This document shows, one piece after another, positions 50,661 through 59,365 of a stretch of DNA of 64,000 bases (the stretch's first letter is position 1; every line of letters begins with the position of its first letter). Both the position numbers and the translations under genes were made by a program. Origin of the DNA: Halorientalis litorea (GTDB lineage Archaea; Halobacteriota; Halobacteria; Halobacteriales; Haloarculaceae); NCBI RefSeq assembly GCF_023028225.1, contig NZ_CP095482.1, forward strand, positions 2,294,001-2,358,000. Direction: 5' to 3'. The notes under the pieces are model-generated. The model had not been told where the DNA came from. It searched no databases and was given only the letters and a program-made list of their open reading frames with translations.

Positions 50661-50709
50661 GTAAAGCGTCCGTTCCGTAAAGCTCGCTTTACAGTAAAAC
50701 GTACTTTAC
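50661..50709 (-). promoter_or_regulatory. Tandem GTAAAGC operator array at the DUF2178-XRE promoter
   Basis: Two 16-bp palindromes: GTAAAGC-TC-GCTTTAC (50677-50692, perfect 7-bp arms) and GTAAAAC-GT-ACTTTAC (50694-50709, imperfect), plus a further GTAAAGCG half-site at 50661-50668. Starts are 16 and 17 bp apart. On the minus strand AATTAAGTA at 50715-50723 is a TATA box, so transcription should begin near 50692 and the array covers the start site and the space up to the TATA box. This is the classic layout for autorepression, probably by the XRE protein of this operon. Confidence 0.7.
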
Positions 50710-50777
50710 ACTCGTACTTAATTCTGTCGCCGCCGCTCGTCACACCGACAGCCGCCGAAAACGAGCGAGCGCGCCGC

Positions 50778-52457
50778 TCAGATGCCGCCGCCCTGATACT
50801 CGCCGAACACGTCCCGCATCGCGTCACAGATTTCGCCCGTCGTCGCGTACACTTTCACCGCGTCGATGAGGTACGGCATGATGTTCTCGTCGCTCCGGGC
50901 GGCCTCCCGGACGGCGTCGAGTTTCGCTTCGACGGCCTCCTCGTCGCGCGACTCGCGGAGTTGCGCGACGGACTCGCGCTGTGTCTGTTCGAGTTCCTCG
51001 TCCACCTCCTCTATGTCGTCGTCGCCCTCCTCCTCGACCTGATACTCGTTGACGCCGACGATGATACGCTCGCCCGCCTCCTGTTCGCGCTGGCGTTCGA
51101 AGGCCACGTCCTGAATCTCGCGCTGGACGTACTGGTTCTCGATGGCCGAGAGCATCCCGCCCCGGTCGTCGATGGTGTCGAGGATGTCGAAGGCTTCGGC
51201 CTCGATGTCGTCGGTCAGGGACTCGACGTAGTAACTGCCGCCCAGCGGGTCGATGGTGTCGGCCGCACCCGACTCGTGGGCGAGAATCTGCTGGGTGCGC
51301 AGGGCCGTCCGGACGCTCTCCTCGGTGGGCAGACCGATGGCCTCGTCTTTCCCGTTCGTGTGGAGGCTCTGGGTGCCGCCCAGCACCGCCGCCAACGCCT
51401 GATAGGCCACGCGGACCACGTTGTTCTCTATCTGCTGGGCGGTCAGCGTCGACCCGGCAGTCTGGGTGTGGAACTTGAGCTGTTTCGACTTGGGGTTCTC
51501 GGCGTCGAACCGCTCTTCCATTATCTTGTACCACATCCGCCGGGCGGCCCGGAACTTGGCCACCTCTTCGAGGACGTTGTTGTAGGACGCGAAGAAGAAG
51601 GACAGTTGGGGCGCGAACTCGTCCACGTCGAGTCCTGCGTCGATGGCCGCCTGCACGTACTCGATGCCGTTGCCGAGGGTGAACGCGATTTCCTGTGCCG
51701 CAGTGGACCCGGCCTCCCGGATGTGATAGCCCGAGATGGAGATGGTGTTGAAACTCGGCGTCTCGGCGGCACAGAACTCGAAGATGTCCGTGATGATACG
51801 CATCGACGGCTCCGGCGGGTAGATGTAGGTGTTCCGCGCGATGTACTCTTTGAGCACGTCGTTCTGGATGGTGCCGCGCAACTCCTCGCGGTCGACGCCC
51901 TGCCGGTCGCCCACGGCGATGTACATCGCCAACAGGACCGACGCGGGCGCGTTGATGGTCATGCTGGTCGATACCTCGTCCAGCGGGATACCGTCGAAGA
52001 CAGTCTCCATGTCGTCCAGCGAATCGATGGCGACGCCGGTCTTCCCGACTTCGCCGGTGGCCATGGGGTTGTCCGAGTCGTAGCCCATCTGTGTCGGCAG
52101 GTCGAACGCCATCGAGAGGCCGGTCTGTCCCTCGTCGAGCAGGTAGTTGAACCGCTCGTTGGTCTCCCGTGCGGTGCCCATCCCCGCGTACTGGCGCATC
52201 GTCCACAACCGACCGCGGTACCCGGTCGAGTAGACGCCGCGGGTGTAGGGGGCCTCGCCGGGGAAGCCGAGGTCCTCGTCGTAGTCGATGTCGCCGATGT
52301 CGTCGGGCGTGTAGAGTCGCTTTACGCTGTGGCCCTCGGTGTCGGTCGTGAACTCCGCTTTACGCTCGCCGAACCGCTCTACGGTCGGGCCGACCGTCTC
52401 CTCGTCCCACTCGGCTTTAGCCGAGCGGATTTCCCGGAGGTCCGCCTCGTCGAACAT
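50778..52457 (-). CDS. mcmA1: Methylmalonyl-CoA mutase large (catalytic) subunit
   Basis: 559 residues. The TIM-barrel substrate domain is complete: [142 protein letters not shown]. It lacks the C-terminal B12-binding domain, as in archaeal two-gene forms; that partner subunit is not in this window. It isomerises methylmalonyl-CoA to succinyl-CoA. A minus-strand TATA-like GCTTATGCC at about 52483-52491 implies a leaderless start at 52457. Confidence 0.94.
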   Translation of the reverse strand: MFDEADLREIRSAKAEWDEETVGPTVERFGERKAEFTTDTEGHSVKRLYTPDDIGDIDYDEDLGFPGEAPYTRGVYSTGYRGRLWTMRQYAGMGTARETNERFNYLLDEGQTGLSMAFDLPTQMGYDSDNPMATGEVGKTGVAIDSLDDMETVFDGIPLDEVSTSMTINAPASVLLAMYIAVGDRQGVDREELRGTIQNDVLKEYIARNTYIYPPEPSMRIITDIFEFCAAETPSFNTISISGYHIREAGSTAAQEIAFTLGNGIEYVQAAIDAGLDVDEFAPQLSFFFASYNNVLEEVAKFRAARRMWYKIMEERFDAENPKSKQLKFHTQTAGSTLTAQQIENNVVRVAYQALAAVLGGTQSLHTNGKDEAIGLPTEESVRTALRTQQILAHESGAADTIDPLGGSYYVESLTDDIEAEAFDILDTIDDRGGMLSAIENQYVQREIQDVAFERQREQEAGERIIVGVNEYQVEEEGDDDIEEVDEELEQTQRESVAQLRESRDEEAVEAKLDAVREAARSDENIMPYLIDAVKVYATTGEICDAMRDVFGEYQGGGI

Positions 52458-52519
52458 ACGATACTCTCACGCGTGGCCGGGCATAAGCATTGGCTGATAC
52501 GGTCGCCGGGACTCGCGTC

Positions 52520-53101
52520 TCAGCGTCCGGTGTCGTACTTGTACGTCGCCTCCTCCGGGTCGATACCGAAGTCCTCCGGGCCTTCCTCGGGTTCGTCGCT
52601 CCCCTCGTCGGCGGCGGCGTGCTTGAACGCGTCGCGGAACCGCGCGGGCACCTCGAAGTCCACGACCGGCAGGGCCATCGGGACCGCCTCGGGTGCCGAC
52701 TTCTCGCGCTTGTCGGCGAGGCGAGCCTGTAACTTCTCCGGGAGGGCACTCTCCTCGACGCGCTCGAAGCCGAACTGCGCGAGGTAGTCGGGTGCGTCAC
52801 TCAACGAGTACACCGTCTCGAACCCCTCGTCGCCGGCCTTCTGGACGAGACGTTCGACGACGTGCGCGCCGACACCCTGCCCGCGCCAGCCGCCGAGCAC
52901 ACCGATGGACGTGAGTTCGCAGTGTTCGCCGTCGTCGGTCTTGTGAACCCGGATGCGACCGAACCCAGCCTTCTCGTTGGTCTCCTCGTCGATTGCGATG
53001 ACGTAGTCGCGCGACCGGAAGGCCGTCTCGTCCAGGCCCATCTCCTCGATGTGGTCCAGCAACCAGACCTCCTCACGGTTTTTCGCGTCCCGGACGTACA
53101 T
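52520..53101 (-). CDS. GNAT acetyltransferase with acidic C-terminal extension
   Basis: 193 residues. The GNAT core occupies about 1-125: VIAIDEETNEKAGFGRIRVHK, acetyl-CoA loop CELTSIGVLGGWRGQGVGAHVVERLVQKAGDEGF, then SDAPDYLAQFGFERVEE. The C-terminal 65 residues (LPEKLQARLADKREKSAPEAVPMALPVVDFEVPARFRDAF...) are not part of the standard fold and end in an acidic tail. This type is frequent in haloarchaea; acceptor unknown. TATA-like ACCCTTATCC at about 53126-53135 suggests a leaderless start. Confidence 0.83.
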   Translation of the reverse strand: MYVRDAKNREEVWLLDHIEEMGLDETAFRSRDYVIAIDEETNEKAGFGRIRVHKTDDGEHCELTSIGVLGGWRGQGVGAHVVERLVQKAGDEGFETVYSLSDAPDYLAQFGFERVEESALPEKLQARLADKREKSAPEAVPMALPVVDFEVPARFRDAFKHAAADEGSDEPEEGPEDFGIDPEEATYKYDTGR

Positions 53102-53181
53102 ACGGGACTATAGCCCCCCCGTGTGGATAAGGGTTTACTGCGTGCCCGTCCCCTCGACCGTAAGGTACTTTGACGACATCG

Positions 53182-53199
53182 TTTTAGGCTGACCTAAAA
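53182..53199 (+). promoter_or_regulatory. TTTTAGG-N4-CCTAAAA inverted repeat on a start codon (putative iron/metal operator)
   Basis: TTTTAGG (53182-53188), CTGA, CCTAAAA (53193-53199): perfect 7-bp arms with a 4-bp centre, the last A being the first base of the ATG at 53199. It shares TTAGG-N4-CCTAA with the box before sufC (11544). The position over the expected start site and start codon is suited to repression. A weak TATA-like AAGGTACTTT lies at 53162-53171. Confidence 0.65.
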
Positions 53200-54074
53200 T
53201 GCTTGGTGACACACTCTCCAACATCCGGGACCGCATCGACACGCTCGCCGTGCCCGACGGCGAGTACTGCGTCGTCTGTGGGCGGACGGGGGCACGGCCG
53301 GTGCCAGTCTGCGGGAAGCGGTTCCGCGACCGCAAGACGGCGCGGGCGGCGGCCGAGACGGCGACGGCGTACCGGGACGCACTCCGGCAGTGGGACCCGC
53401 AGGCACCGTGTTACGACTTCATCGTCTGTGAGGTTCCCGCGACAGTCGACGGCACTCCGGAGACGACGCGGCCGTCGCCCGGGCCGACCGACGCACTGTC
53501 GGATGCCTCGCTCACCGGGTTCTGCCACAACGTCGCCGCCGCGGTGTTCCAGACGCTCTCTGCCGAGGGATACGACGGCGTCGAGTCGGCCGTGATGGAC
53601 GTCTACTGTGAGTCCGCCACGTCGGTCACGGACCCGGACGACCTGTGTCTCCACCTGCTCAGGACGCTGGCGAACGAACTCGACGAGCGGTTGCCGCCGA
53701 TGGCACAGGATACCGTCCTCGAACGGGCGGCCGCGGCGTTCCCCGCCCCGGCGTCGACGGACGAACCGCTGACCGCGACGTTCGGCCGCCTCGAACGGGT
53801 CGGCCTCCTCGGCGACCACAGCCTCACGCCGCACCGTGAGGCGGTACTCGGCCGCCAGTCGTGGACGGTCACGCTGACGGCGTACCCGCTCGCGACGGCG
53901 GGCGACTGCTTCCCGACGCTACCGCTCGTCGTCGACCTCCGCAGGCGACTCCCGGAGACGGTCATTTCGCTGTCCTCGGCCGCACCGGCAGGCTCCGACC
54001 GGTGGGAGTTCGACCTCGCCGTCACCGAGACGGGGACGCCGAGCGGACTGACACGCGTCCCCGTCATCCCGTAG
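53199..54074 (+). CDS. Conserved haloarchaeal protein with N-terminal cysteine motif, under a putative iron box
   Basis: 291 residues. The N-terminus LGDTLSNIRDRIDTLAVPDGEYCVVCGRTGARPVPVCGKRF holds three Cys (about 24, 27, 38) that could bind metal. Then come ARAAAETATAYRDALRQWDPQAPCYDFIVCEVPA, a helical middle (ASLTGFCHNVAAAVFQTLSAEGYDGVESAVMDVYCES), and a C-terminal beta-rich part. I recognise a haloarchaeal family (I believe DUF7551) of unknown function. The TTTTAGG-N4-CCTAAAA repeat ends on its ATG, so its expression probably follows iron or manganese. No membrane segment or signal peptide. Confidence 0.72.
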   Translation: MLGDTLSNIRDRIDTLAVPDGEYCVVCGRTGARPVPVCGKRFRDRKTARAAAETATAYRDALRQWDPQAPCYDFIVCEVPATVDGTPETTRPSPGPTDALSDASLTGFCHNVAAAVFQTLSAEGYDGVESAVMDVYCESATSVTDPDDLCLHLLRTLANELDERLPPMAQDTVLERAAAAFPAPASTDEPLTATFGRLERVGLLGDHSLTPHREAVLGRQSWTVTLTAYPLATAGDCFPTLPLVVDLRRRLPETVISLSSAAPAGSDRWEFDLAVTETGTPSGLTRVPVIP

Positions 54075-54140
54075 CCATCGCCGGGTTCGGGTCGCCCGTG
54101 GGACACAACTACTTTGTCACCCGTCCACGAGGGACAGGAT

Positions 54141-56159
54141 ATGGCATCGGAGTCCCTCGAAGACATCGACCAGGTGGTGCACGAACCGGACCGCGAGTTC
54201 GTCGAGTCGACGAACGTCTGGGAGTTCATGCAGACCCACGACATCGACGACTACGAGGACCTCATCCGGCGGACGACGACAGACATCGACGGCATCGACG
54301 CCTCGGGCGTCGACTGGTTCTGGGACGAACTGGTCGACTACCTCGGCATCGACTTCTACGAGGAGTACGACACCGTCCGGGACGACACCGACGGCCCGCA
54401 GTTCAGCGACTGGTACCCCGGCGGGTCCATCAACGTCGCCCACAACGTCGTCGACAGACACGCCGCTCCCGACAGCGAGACGCGCAACAAGGTCGCCTGC
54501 ATCTGGGAGGGCGAGGACGGCGACGTGCGGGAACTCACCTTCCACGAACTCAAGCGACAGTCCAATCAGGTGGCGAACGCCCTCGAAACGCGCGGCATCG
54601 AGACGGGCGACACCGTGGGCCTGTACATGCCGATGGTCCCCGAAGTCATCTCCATCCTGTACGGCTGTTTCAAAGTCGGTGCCATCGCGGTGCCCATCTT
54701 CTCCGGGTTCGGCGTCGACGCCACCGCGACACGCATCGAGGACCCGGAATGTTCGGTCCTGTTCACCGGCGACGGCTTCCTCCGACGGGGCGACCCGGTG
54801 ACGCTGAAGGAGACGGCCGACGCGGCCATCGAACAGGCCGACACCGACGTGGAGTCCGTGGTGGTCTTCGACCGACTGGGCGCGAGCGACCCGGACGCGG
54901 ACCTCTCGATTCCCATGACGGAGGGCCGCGACGAGTGGTGGACCGACGCCGTCGCCACGGAGGCAGACGAGTACGACACGAAGGAACTGCCCAGCGACCA
55001 GGAGTCGATGCTGCTGTACTCCTCGGGGACGACGGGTAAGCCCAAGGGCATCGTCCACACCCACGCCGGCGTCCAGATGCAGTGTGCCAAGGAACTGTAC
55101 TTCGGGTTCGACCTCAAGCCCAGCGACCGCTTCTTCTGGGTCAGCGACATCGGCTGGATGATGGGGCCGTGGACGCTCATCGGCAACCACACCTTCGGCG
55201 GGACGATGTTCATGTACGAGGGCGCGCCCGACCACCCCGAACCCGACCGGTTCTGGGAGATGATAGACCGCCACTCGCTCACGCAGTTCGGCATCTCCCC
55301 GACTGCCATCCGCGCGCTCCGGAAGAAGGGTGACGAGTGGGTCGAGGGCCACGACCTCTCCTCGCTCCGGTTGCTCGGGTCGACGGGCGAACCGTGGGAC
55401 CCCGAGTCGTGGCAGTGGTTCTACGAGAACGTCGGCGGCGGCGACACGCCCATCATCAACATCTCCGGCGGCACCGAAATCTGTGGCTGTTTCCTCATGC
55501 CGATGCCCATCAACTCCCTCAAGCCCTGCACGCTCGGCGGGCCGGGACTCGGAATGGACATCGACATCGTGGATTCAGCGGGCGAGTCCATCGCCGATAC
55601 CCACGAACGCGGGTTCCTCGTCGCGCGTGACTCCTGTCCGTCCATGACCAAATCCCTGTGGAGCGGCGACGAGCGGTATCTGGAGGAGTACTGGAGTTCC
55701 TTCGACGACATGTGGGACCACGGCGACTGGGCACAGAAGGACGAGGACGGGTTCTGGTTCCTCCACGGCCGGGCCGACGACGCCCTGAACGTCGCGGGCC
55801 GGAAGGTCGGTCCCGCGGAAGTCGAGGGCGCGGCGATGGACCACGAGGGCGTCAATCAGGCCGCCGCGGTGGGCGTCCCGGACGACACCACTGGGACGGC
55901 CGTCGTCCTCTACGTCATCACCGAAGACGGGTGGACGGAGGACGACGACTTGCGTGAGGAAGTCCGCGCGATGGTCGGCGAGGAACTGGGCAAGCCGTTC
56001 CGCCCCCGTGAGGTGCTGTTCGTCGACGAGTTCCCGAAGACCCAGTCGGGCAAGATAATCCGGCGGGCCGTCGAGGCCACCTACACCGGCGAGGACCTCG
56101 GCGACATGTCCAGCATCGAGAACCCCGGCGCGCTCGACGCTATCGATAACGCGCGGTAG
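54141..56159 (+). CDS. Acetyl-CoA synthetase-like AMP-forming acyl-CoA ligase
   Basis: 672 residues from ATG 54141 (a GTG at 54114 is also in frame). ANL-family motifs: adenylation P-loop SMLLYSSGTTGKPKGIVHTHAG, ISGGTEICGCF (A5 region), GDWAQKDEDGFWFLHGRADDALNVAGRKVGPAEVEG (A7-A8 hinge) and the catalytic Lys in FPKTQSGKIIRRAVEA. The N-terminal FYEEYDTVRDDTDGPQFSDWYPGGSINVAHNVVD is like acetyl/propionyl-CoA synthetases. It activates a short-chain acid with ATP and CoA. Given the methylmalonyl-CoA genes nearby, propionate is possible, but context is the only support. Confidence 0.92.
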   Translation: MASESLEDIDQVVHEPDREFVESTNVWEFMQTHDIDDYEDLIRRTTTDIDGIDASGVDWFWDELVDYLGIDFYEEYDTVRDDTDGPQFSDWYPGGSINVAHNVVDRHAAPDSETRNKVACIWEGEDGDVRELTFHELKRQSNQVANALETRGIETGDTVGLYMPMVPEVISILYGCFKVGAIAVPIFSGFGVDATATRIEDPECSVLFTGDGFLRRGDPVTLKETADAAIEQADTDVESVVVFDRLGASDPDADLSIPMTEGRDEWWTDAVATEADEYDTKELPSDQESMLLYSSGTTGKPKGIVHTHAGVQMQCAKELYFGFDLKPSDRFFWVSDIGWMMGPWTLIGNHTFGGTMFMYEGAPDHPEPDRFWEMIDRHSLTQFGISPTAIRALRKKGDEWVEGHDLSSLRLLGSTGEPWDPESWQWFYENVGGGDTPIINISGGTEICGCFLMPMPINSLKPCTLGGPGLGMDIDIVDSAGESIADTHERGFLVARDSCPSMTKSLWSGDERYLEEYWSSFDDMWDHGDWAQKDEDGFWFLHGRADDALNVAGRKVGPAEVEGAAMDHEGVNQAAAVGVPDDTTGTAVVLYVITEDGWTEDDDLREEVRAMVGEELGKPFRPREVLFVDEFPKTQSGKIIRRAVEATYTGEDLGDMSSIENPGALDAIDNAR

Positions 56160-56867
56160 TCACGGTGCCGCGTCGTCGGGACTGACGACCGTTGTTTCGG
56201 GTGCGTCGCCGTCAGCGACCGCAACCGTCCCGGTCTGGTCGGTGCCGGGTAACAGGAGCTCCGCGCCGACCGACAGTGGCGCGAGTACCCCCGCGACGAC
56301 GGTTCCGGGATGAGCGAGCGGAGCTCTGACCGCGACGGCGTCTCCGTCGTCTATCCCCGTCGAATCGACGACGCGTGCTGCTGCCCCCAGTAGGTCGGCG
56401 TGACTGTACGCCGCCTCTGCAGTCGTCAGCACCGTCGCCTCGGGCGAGGGCTGGTCAGGCGGCATCGTCGGGTTCTCGCTCCAGATGTCCCGCTCGAAGT
56501 GAATCACGTCTGGACTCTCCGGTTCGCCGCCGATGGCGACGCGTTTCAGGCCGCCGTCCGGTGGCAGGGGCTCGACTGCCGCGACTGGGCCGACGGCCAC
56601 CCGTGCGTCCGTCGCCGGCGGGAAGCCGAACCGCGCGCTCGACCCGATCAGGGCCGCACCGAAGAACGCCAGCAGCGTCTGTGGCCGCGCCTCGTCCGCG
56701 AGTGCGACGGGCCGCCCGTCCCCGACGCCGTGGTAGCGAAAGAGGTTCGCCGCCTTCCACGCGTCCGTACAGAACTTGTGTGCGGTGTAGGGCTGTGACG
56801 CCGCCGAGTACACGAGTGGCTCCTTGGCCCGCCGCTCGCGCGCTACGAGGTCACCGAGAACGTCCAT
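56160..56867 (-). CDS. Half-size relative of AMP-forming acyl-CoA ligases (no catalytic motifs)
   Basis: 235 residues. The N-terminal part (RRAKEPLVYSAASQPYTAHKFCTDAWKAANLFRYHGVGDGRPVALADEARPQTLLAFFGAALIGSSARFGFP) resembles the first subdomain of ANL ligases, and a later stretch (TVLTTAEAAYSHADLLGAAARVVDSTGIDDGDAVAVRAPLAHPGTVVAGVLAPLSVGAELLLPG) the second. The ATP-binding SSGTTG loop is reduced to TTAEAAYSHADLL, and the C-terminal lid domain with the catalytic Lys is missing. It cannot adenylate in the normal way. Not obviously a pseudogene: no stop or frameshift and normal codon use. It abuts the synthetase stop to stop. Confidence 0.7.
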   Translation of the reverse strand: MDVLGDLVARERRAKEPLVYSAASQPYTAHKFCTDAWKAANLFRYHGVGDGRPVALADEARPQTLLAFFGAALIGSSARFGFPPATDARVAVGPVAAVEPLPPDGGLKRVAIGGEPESPDVIHFERDIWSENPTMPPDQPSPEATVLTTAEAAYSHADLLGAAARVVDSTGIDDGDAVAVRAPLAHPGTVVAGVLAPLSVGAELLLPGTDQTGTVAVADGDAPETTVVSPDDAAP

Positions 56868-56911
56868 ACTGGATGTAGCCGCCCCGGGCGTTTAAGCCGT
56901 CTGGAGCGCGC

Positions 56912-58075
56912 TCAGAAGGTGTTCTTCAACCGCTCGAAGAAGCCCTGCTCGACTTCGACTTCCTCGCCGCCCGCCTCGGCGAACGCTTCGAGGGCTTCGC
57001 GTTGCTCGTCGTTGAGGCTCTCGGGGGTGACCACCTGCACGCGGACGTAGAGGTCGCCGTTGCCGCGGCGGCGCAAGCGTGGCATCCCCTTGCCGTCGAG
57101 GCGGAACACCTCGCCGCTCTGGGTTCCCGCGGGCACGTCGAGTTCTACGTCGCCGGACAGGGTCGGGACGGTGACGGTGTCGCCGAAGACGGCCTGCGGG
57201 AACGAGATGGCGTGTCGGTAGTAGAGGTCCTCGCCCTCGCGGTCGAAGTCGGGATGGTCCGCGACGGAGACCTCGATGAGCAGGTCCCCGCGCGGGCCGC
57301 CGTTCTCGCCGGGCGCGCCCTCTCGCTCCATCCGGAGCGTCTGTCCGTCCTGTATGCCCGCCGGCACCTCGACGGAGAGACTCACCTCATCGCGGACCTG
57401 CCCCTCGCCGCGACAGGTCGAACACCGCTCGTCGTACAGCGTCCCTTCGCCGTTGCACCGGCGACAGGTCGTGGTCTGCTGGACGCGCCCCATCGCCGTC
57501 TGCTGGACTTGGGTGACCTGCCCGCGGCCCTCACACTCGGGACAGGTCTCGGCGTCGGACCCCGGCGGGTGCCCGGTTCCCTCGCAGTCGCCGCACGTCT
57601 CGGGTCGGGTGATGGTTACCTGCTTTTCCATACCTTCGTGGGCATCTGACAGGGATATCTCCATCGTCGTCCTGAGGTCTGCACCCTGCCGTGGGCCGTC
57701 TTGACGGCCGCCGCCACCGCCGAAGAACTGCTCGAAGATGTCGCTCATGTCGCCGAACGGGCCGCCGCCACCGCCGCCGCCGAACGGGTTGCCGCCGCCG
57801 GCACCGCGGCCACCCGCGCCAGCACCGCCGTCGAACCCACCCTGTTTCTGTGCCTGCTTGAACCGCTCGTGGCCGAGGCGGTCGTACGCCTGGCGTTTCT
57901 CCTCGTCGCTCAGCACCTCCTTTGCGGTCTGTACCTTCTTGAATTTCTCCTCGGCGTTCGGGTCGTCGCTCACGTCGGGGTGGTACTCCTGTGCCTTCTC
58001 CCGATAGGCCCGCTGTATCTCGTCCTCGCTGGCGTCCCGGGAGACGCCCAGCACCTCGTAGAAGTCCTCGCTCAT
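56912..58075 (-). CDS. dnaJ: Co-chaperone DnaJ
   Basis: 387 residues from ATG 58075. J domain (1-70) with the HPD motif in YHPDVSDD; Gly/Phe-rich linker (GGFDGGAGAGGRGAGGGNPFGGGGGGG); zinc region with four CxxCxGxG repeats (CGDCEGTG, CPECEGRG, CRRCNGEG, CSTCRGEG); C-terminal substrate domains with FPQAVFGDTVTVPTLSGDVELDVPAGTQSGEVFRLDGKGMP. A full class A DnaJ that stimulates DnaK. dnaK and grpE are usually adjacent in haloarchaea but are not in this window; the gene between 56160 and 56867 is on the downstream side. Confidence 0.96.
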   Translation of the reverse strand: MSEDFYEVLGVSRDASEDEIQRAYREKAQEYHPDVSDDPNAEEKFKKVQTAKEVLSDEEKRQAYDRLGHERFKQAQKQGGFDGGAGAGGRGAGGGNPFGGGGGGGPFGDMSDIFEQFFGGGGGRQDGPRQGADLRTTMEISLSDAHEGMEKQVTITRPETCGDCEGTGHPPGSDAETCPECEGRGQVTQVQQTAMGRVQQTTTCRRCNGEGTLYDERCSTCRGEGQVRDEVSLSVEVPAGIQDGQTLRMEREGAPGENGGPRGDLLIEVSVADHPDFDREGEDLYYRHAISFPQAVFGDTVTVPTLSGDVELDVPAGTQSGEVFRLDGKGMPRLRRRGNGDLYVRVQVVTPESLNDEQREALEAFAEAGGEEVEVEQGFFERLKNTF

Positions 58076-58166
58076 TCGTTGCCCAACCCTACTGTGTTGA
58101 GACACTTGAAAAGAACGGGTCGGCGGTTCCGGGGCACTTACGGCCGTGGCACACGCCCGTGGTGAC

Positions 58167-58271
58167 ATGAAACTCCGTCAGGACCGAACCGCGCTCGTCT
58201 CCGTCGAGCGACTGGTGGTCTGGGTGGTCGCCCTCCTCCTCGCCGGCGGCGTGGCGTGGGTCACCATCTGA
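58167..58271 (+). CDS. 34-residue membrane peptide
   Basis: ATG 58167 to TGA 58269-58271. A basic start (MKLRQDRTALVSVER) then one hydrophobic helix (LVVWVVALLLAGGVAWVTI), which is the end of the protein. Positive-inside charge suggests the N-terminus is cytoplasmic. Too short to classify; supported only by codon bias and hydrophobicity. Confidence 0.4.
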   Translation: MKLRQDRTALVSVERLVVWVVALLLAGGVAWVTI

Positions 58272-58357
58272 CCGGCCCTCGTCGTGACGACGCGCATATG
58301 TGGGTCCGACCCGTAAGCTGGTCCGATGCAACCGACCGACACGTTGGAGGGGAACCG

Positions 58358-58450
58358 ATGAGCAACGGTGGCTGGCTGTTCCTGCTGGTCGGGACTGCGG
58401 TGGCCGTCTTCACCGTCGGTGTCGCGGCCGTCGTCGTCCTCGCCGGGTGA
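58358..58450 (+). CDS. 30-residue membrane peptide
   Basis: ATG 58358 to TGA 58448-58450, preceded by GGAGGGGAACCG, a strong Shine-Dalgarno-like GGAGG 9 nt upstream of the ATG. The product (MSNGGWLFLLVGTAVAVFTV and ten further hydrophobic residues) is a single membrane helix. The strong ribosome site is unusual in a genome where many genes are leaderless and makes this tiny gene credible. Confidence 0.5.
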   Translation: MSNGGWLFLLVGTAVAVFTVGVAAVVVLAG

Positions 58451-58483
58451 GCGAGGCGGGGGTGCCGCCGGTGGTCGGTACCG

Positions 58484-59365
58484 TCAGTAGTGCCGCGCCT
58501 CGACGCGCTGGTCGAACAGTCGCGTCAGCAGTTTCGTCATCGGGCCGGTGCCGACATCGATGCCGTCGACGGTATCGACCGGGCGTATCTCCCACGTCGA
58601 GTTCGTCAGGAACGCCTCGTCCGCGCCGCGCACGTCCCCGACGCTGTACTGTCCGGGTTCGACAGGGAACTCCTCCTCGCGAGCGAGGTCTAGCACCACG
58701 TCCCGCGTCACGCCCGGAAGAATGTCACAATCCTCGCTCGGCGTCTTGAGAATCCCGCTGTCGACGAAGAAGACGTTGCTCGTCGCCCCCTCCGCGACGT
58801 GGCCGTCGACTGTCCGCAGGAGTGACTCGTCGGCCCGGTACTCCTCGGTCGCCGCCCGCCGGAGTTCGAGGCGGGCACGGACGCCGTTCAGGTAGTTGTG
58901 GGTCTTGGCATTCGCGGGAACGGCGTCGTCGGGGACGCGGCGGGTCTTCACCGTCTGGACGGTGGCGTGGTCGTCCCACGGCGTCGTCCCGTCGACGCCG
59001 CCTCGGGGCAGTTCGTTCACGAGGACGACCACCGTCGGGTCGGCGTCCGGGTCGGGGGTGAGTTTCCCGGGTTGGACGCCCCGCGTGACCGAGAGCCGGA
59101 CGTACGCCTCGGTCAGGTCGTTGGCCGCGAGCGTTTCCTCGACGCGCTCGCGTAAGTCGTCGGGCACTGCGTCGGCGAACCCCAACAGCTCGCAGGTCTG
59201 TCGCAACCGCTCGGCGTGGGCGGACCACTCGAAGGGGGTCCCGCCGTAGGCCCGCAGTGTCTCGAACGCCGCGTCGCCGTACATGAACCCCCGGTCCCGG
59301 ACGCTCACCGTCGCGTCCGCGGCCGGGACGAGGGACCCGTCTACGTGGTACTGGTACTCTGACAT
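58484..59365 (-). CDS. pabC: Class IV aminotransferase, probable aminodeoxychorismate lyase
   Basis: 293 residues. Fold type IV PLP enzyme: SVRDRGFMYGDAAFETLRAYGGTPFEWSAHAERL at the start, the PLP lysine in NAKTHNYLNGVRARLEL, EGATSNVFFVDSGILKTP and ILPGVTRDVVLDLA. Branched-chain aminotransferases and ADC lyase share these motifs; assignment to PabC rests on the operon, where it overlaps the glutamine amidotransferase gene by 25 bp after pabB-pabA. It would release 4-aminobenzoate and pyruvate from aminodeoxychorismate. Confidence 0.82.
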   Translation of the reverse strand: MSEYQYHVDGSLVPAADATVSVRDRGFMYGDAAFETLRAYGGTPFEWSAHAERLRQTCELLGFADAVPDDLRERVEETLAANDLTEAYVRLSVTRGVQPGKLTPDPDADPTVVVLVNELPRGGVDGTTPWDDHATVQTVKTRRVPDDAVPANAKTHNYLNGVRARLELRRAATEEYRADESLLRTVDGHVAEGATSNVFFVDSGILKTPSEDCDILPGVTRDVVLDLAREEEFPVEPGQYSVGDVRGADEAFLTNSTWEIRPVDTVDGIDVGTGPMTKLLTRLFDQRVEARHY

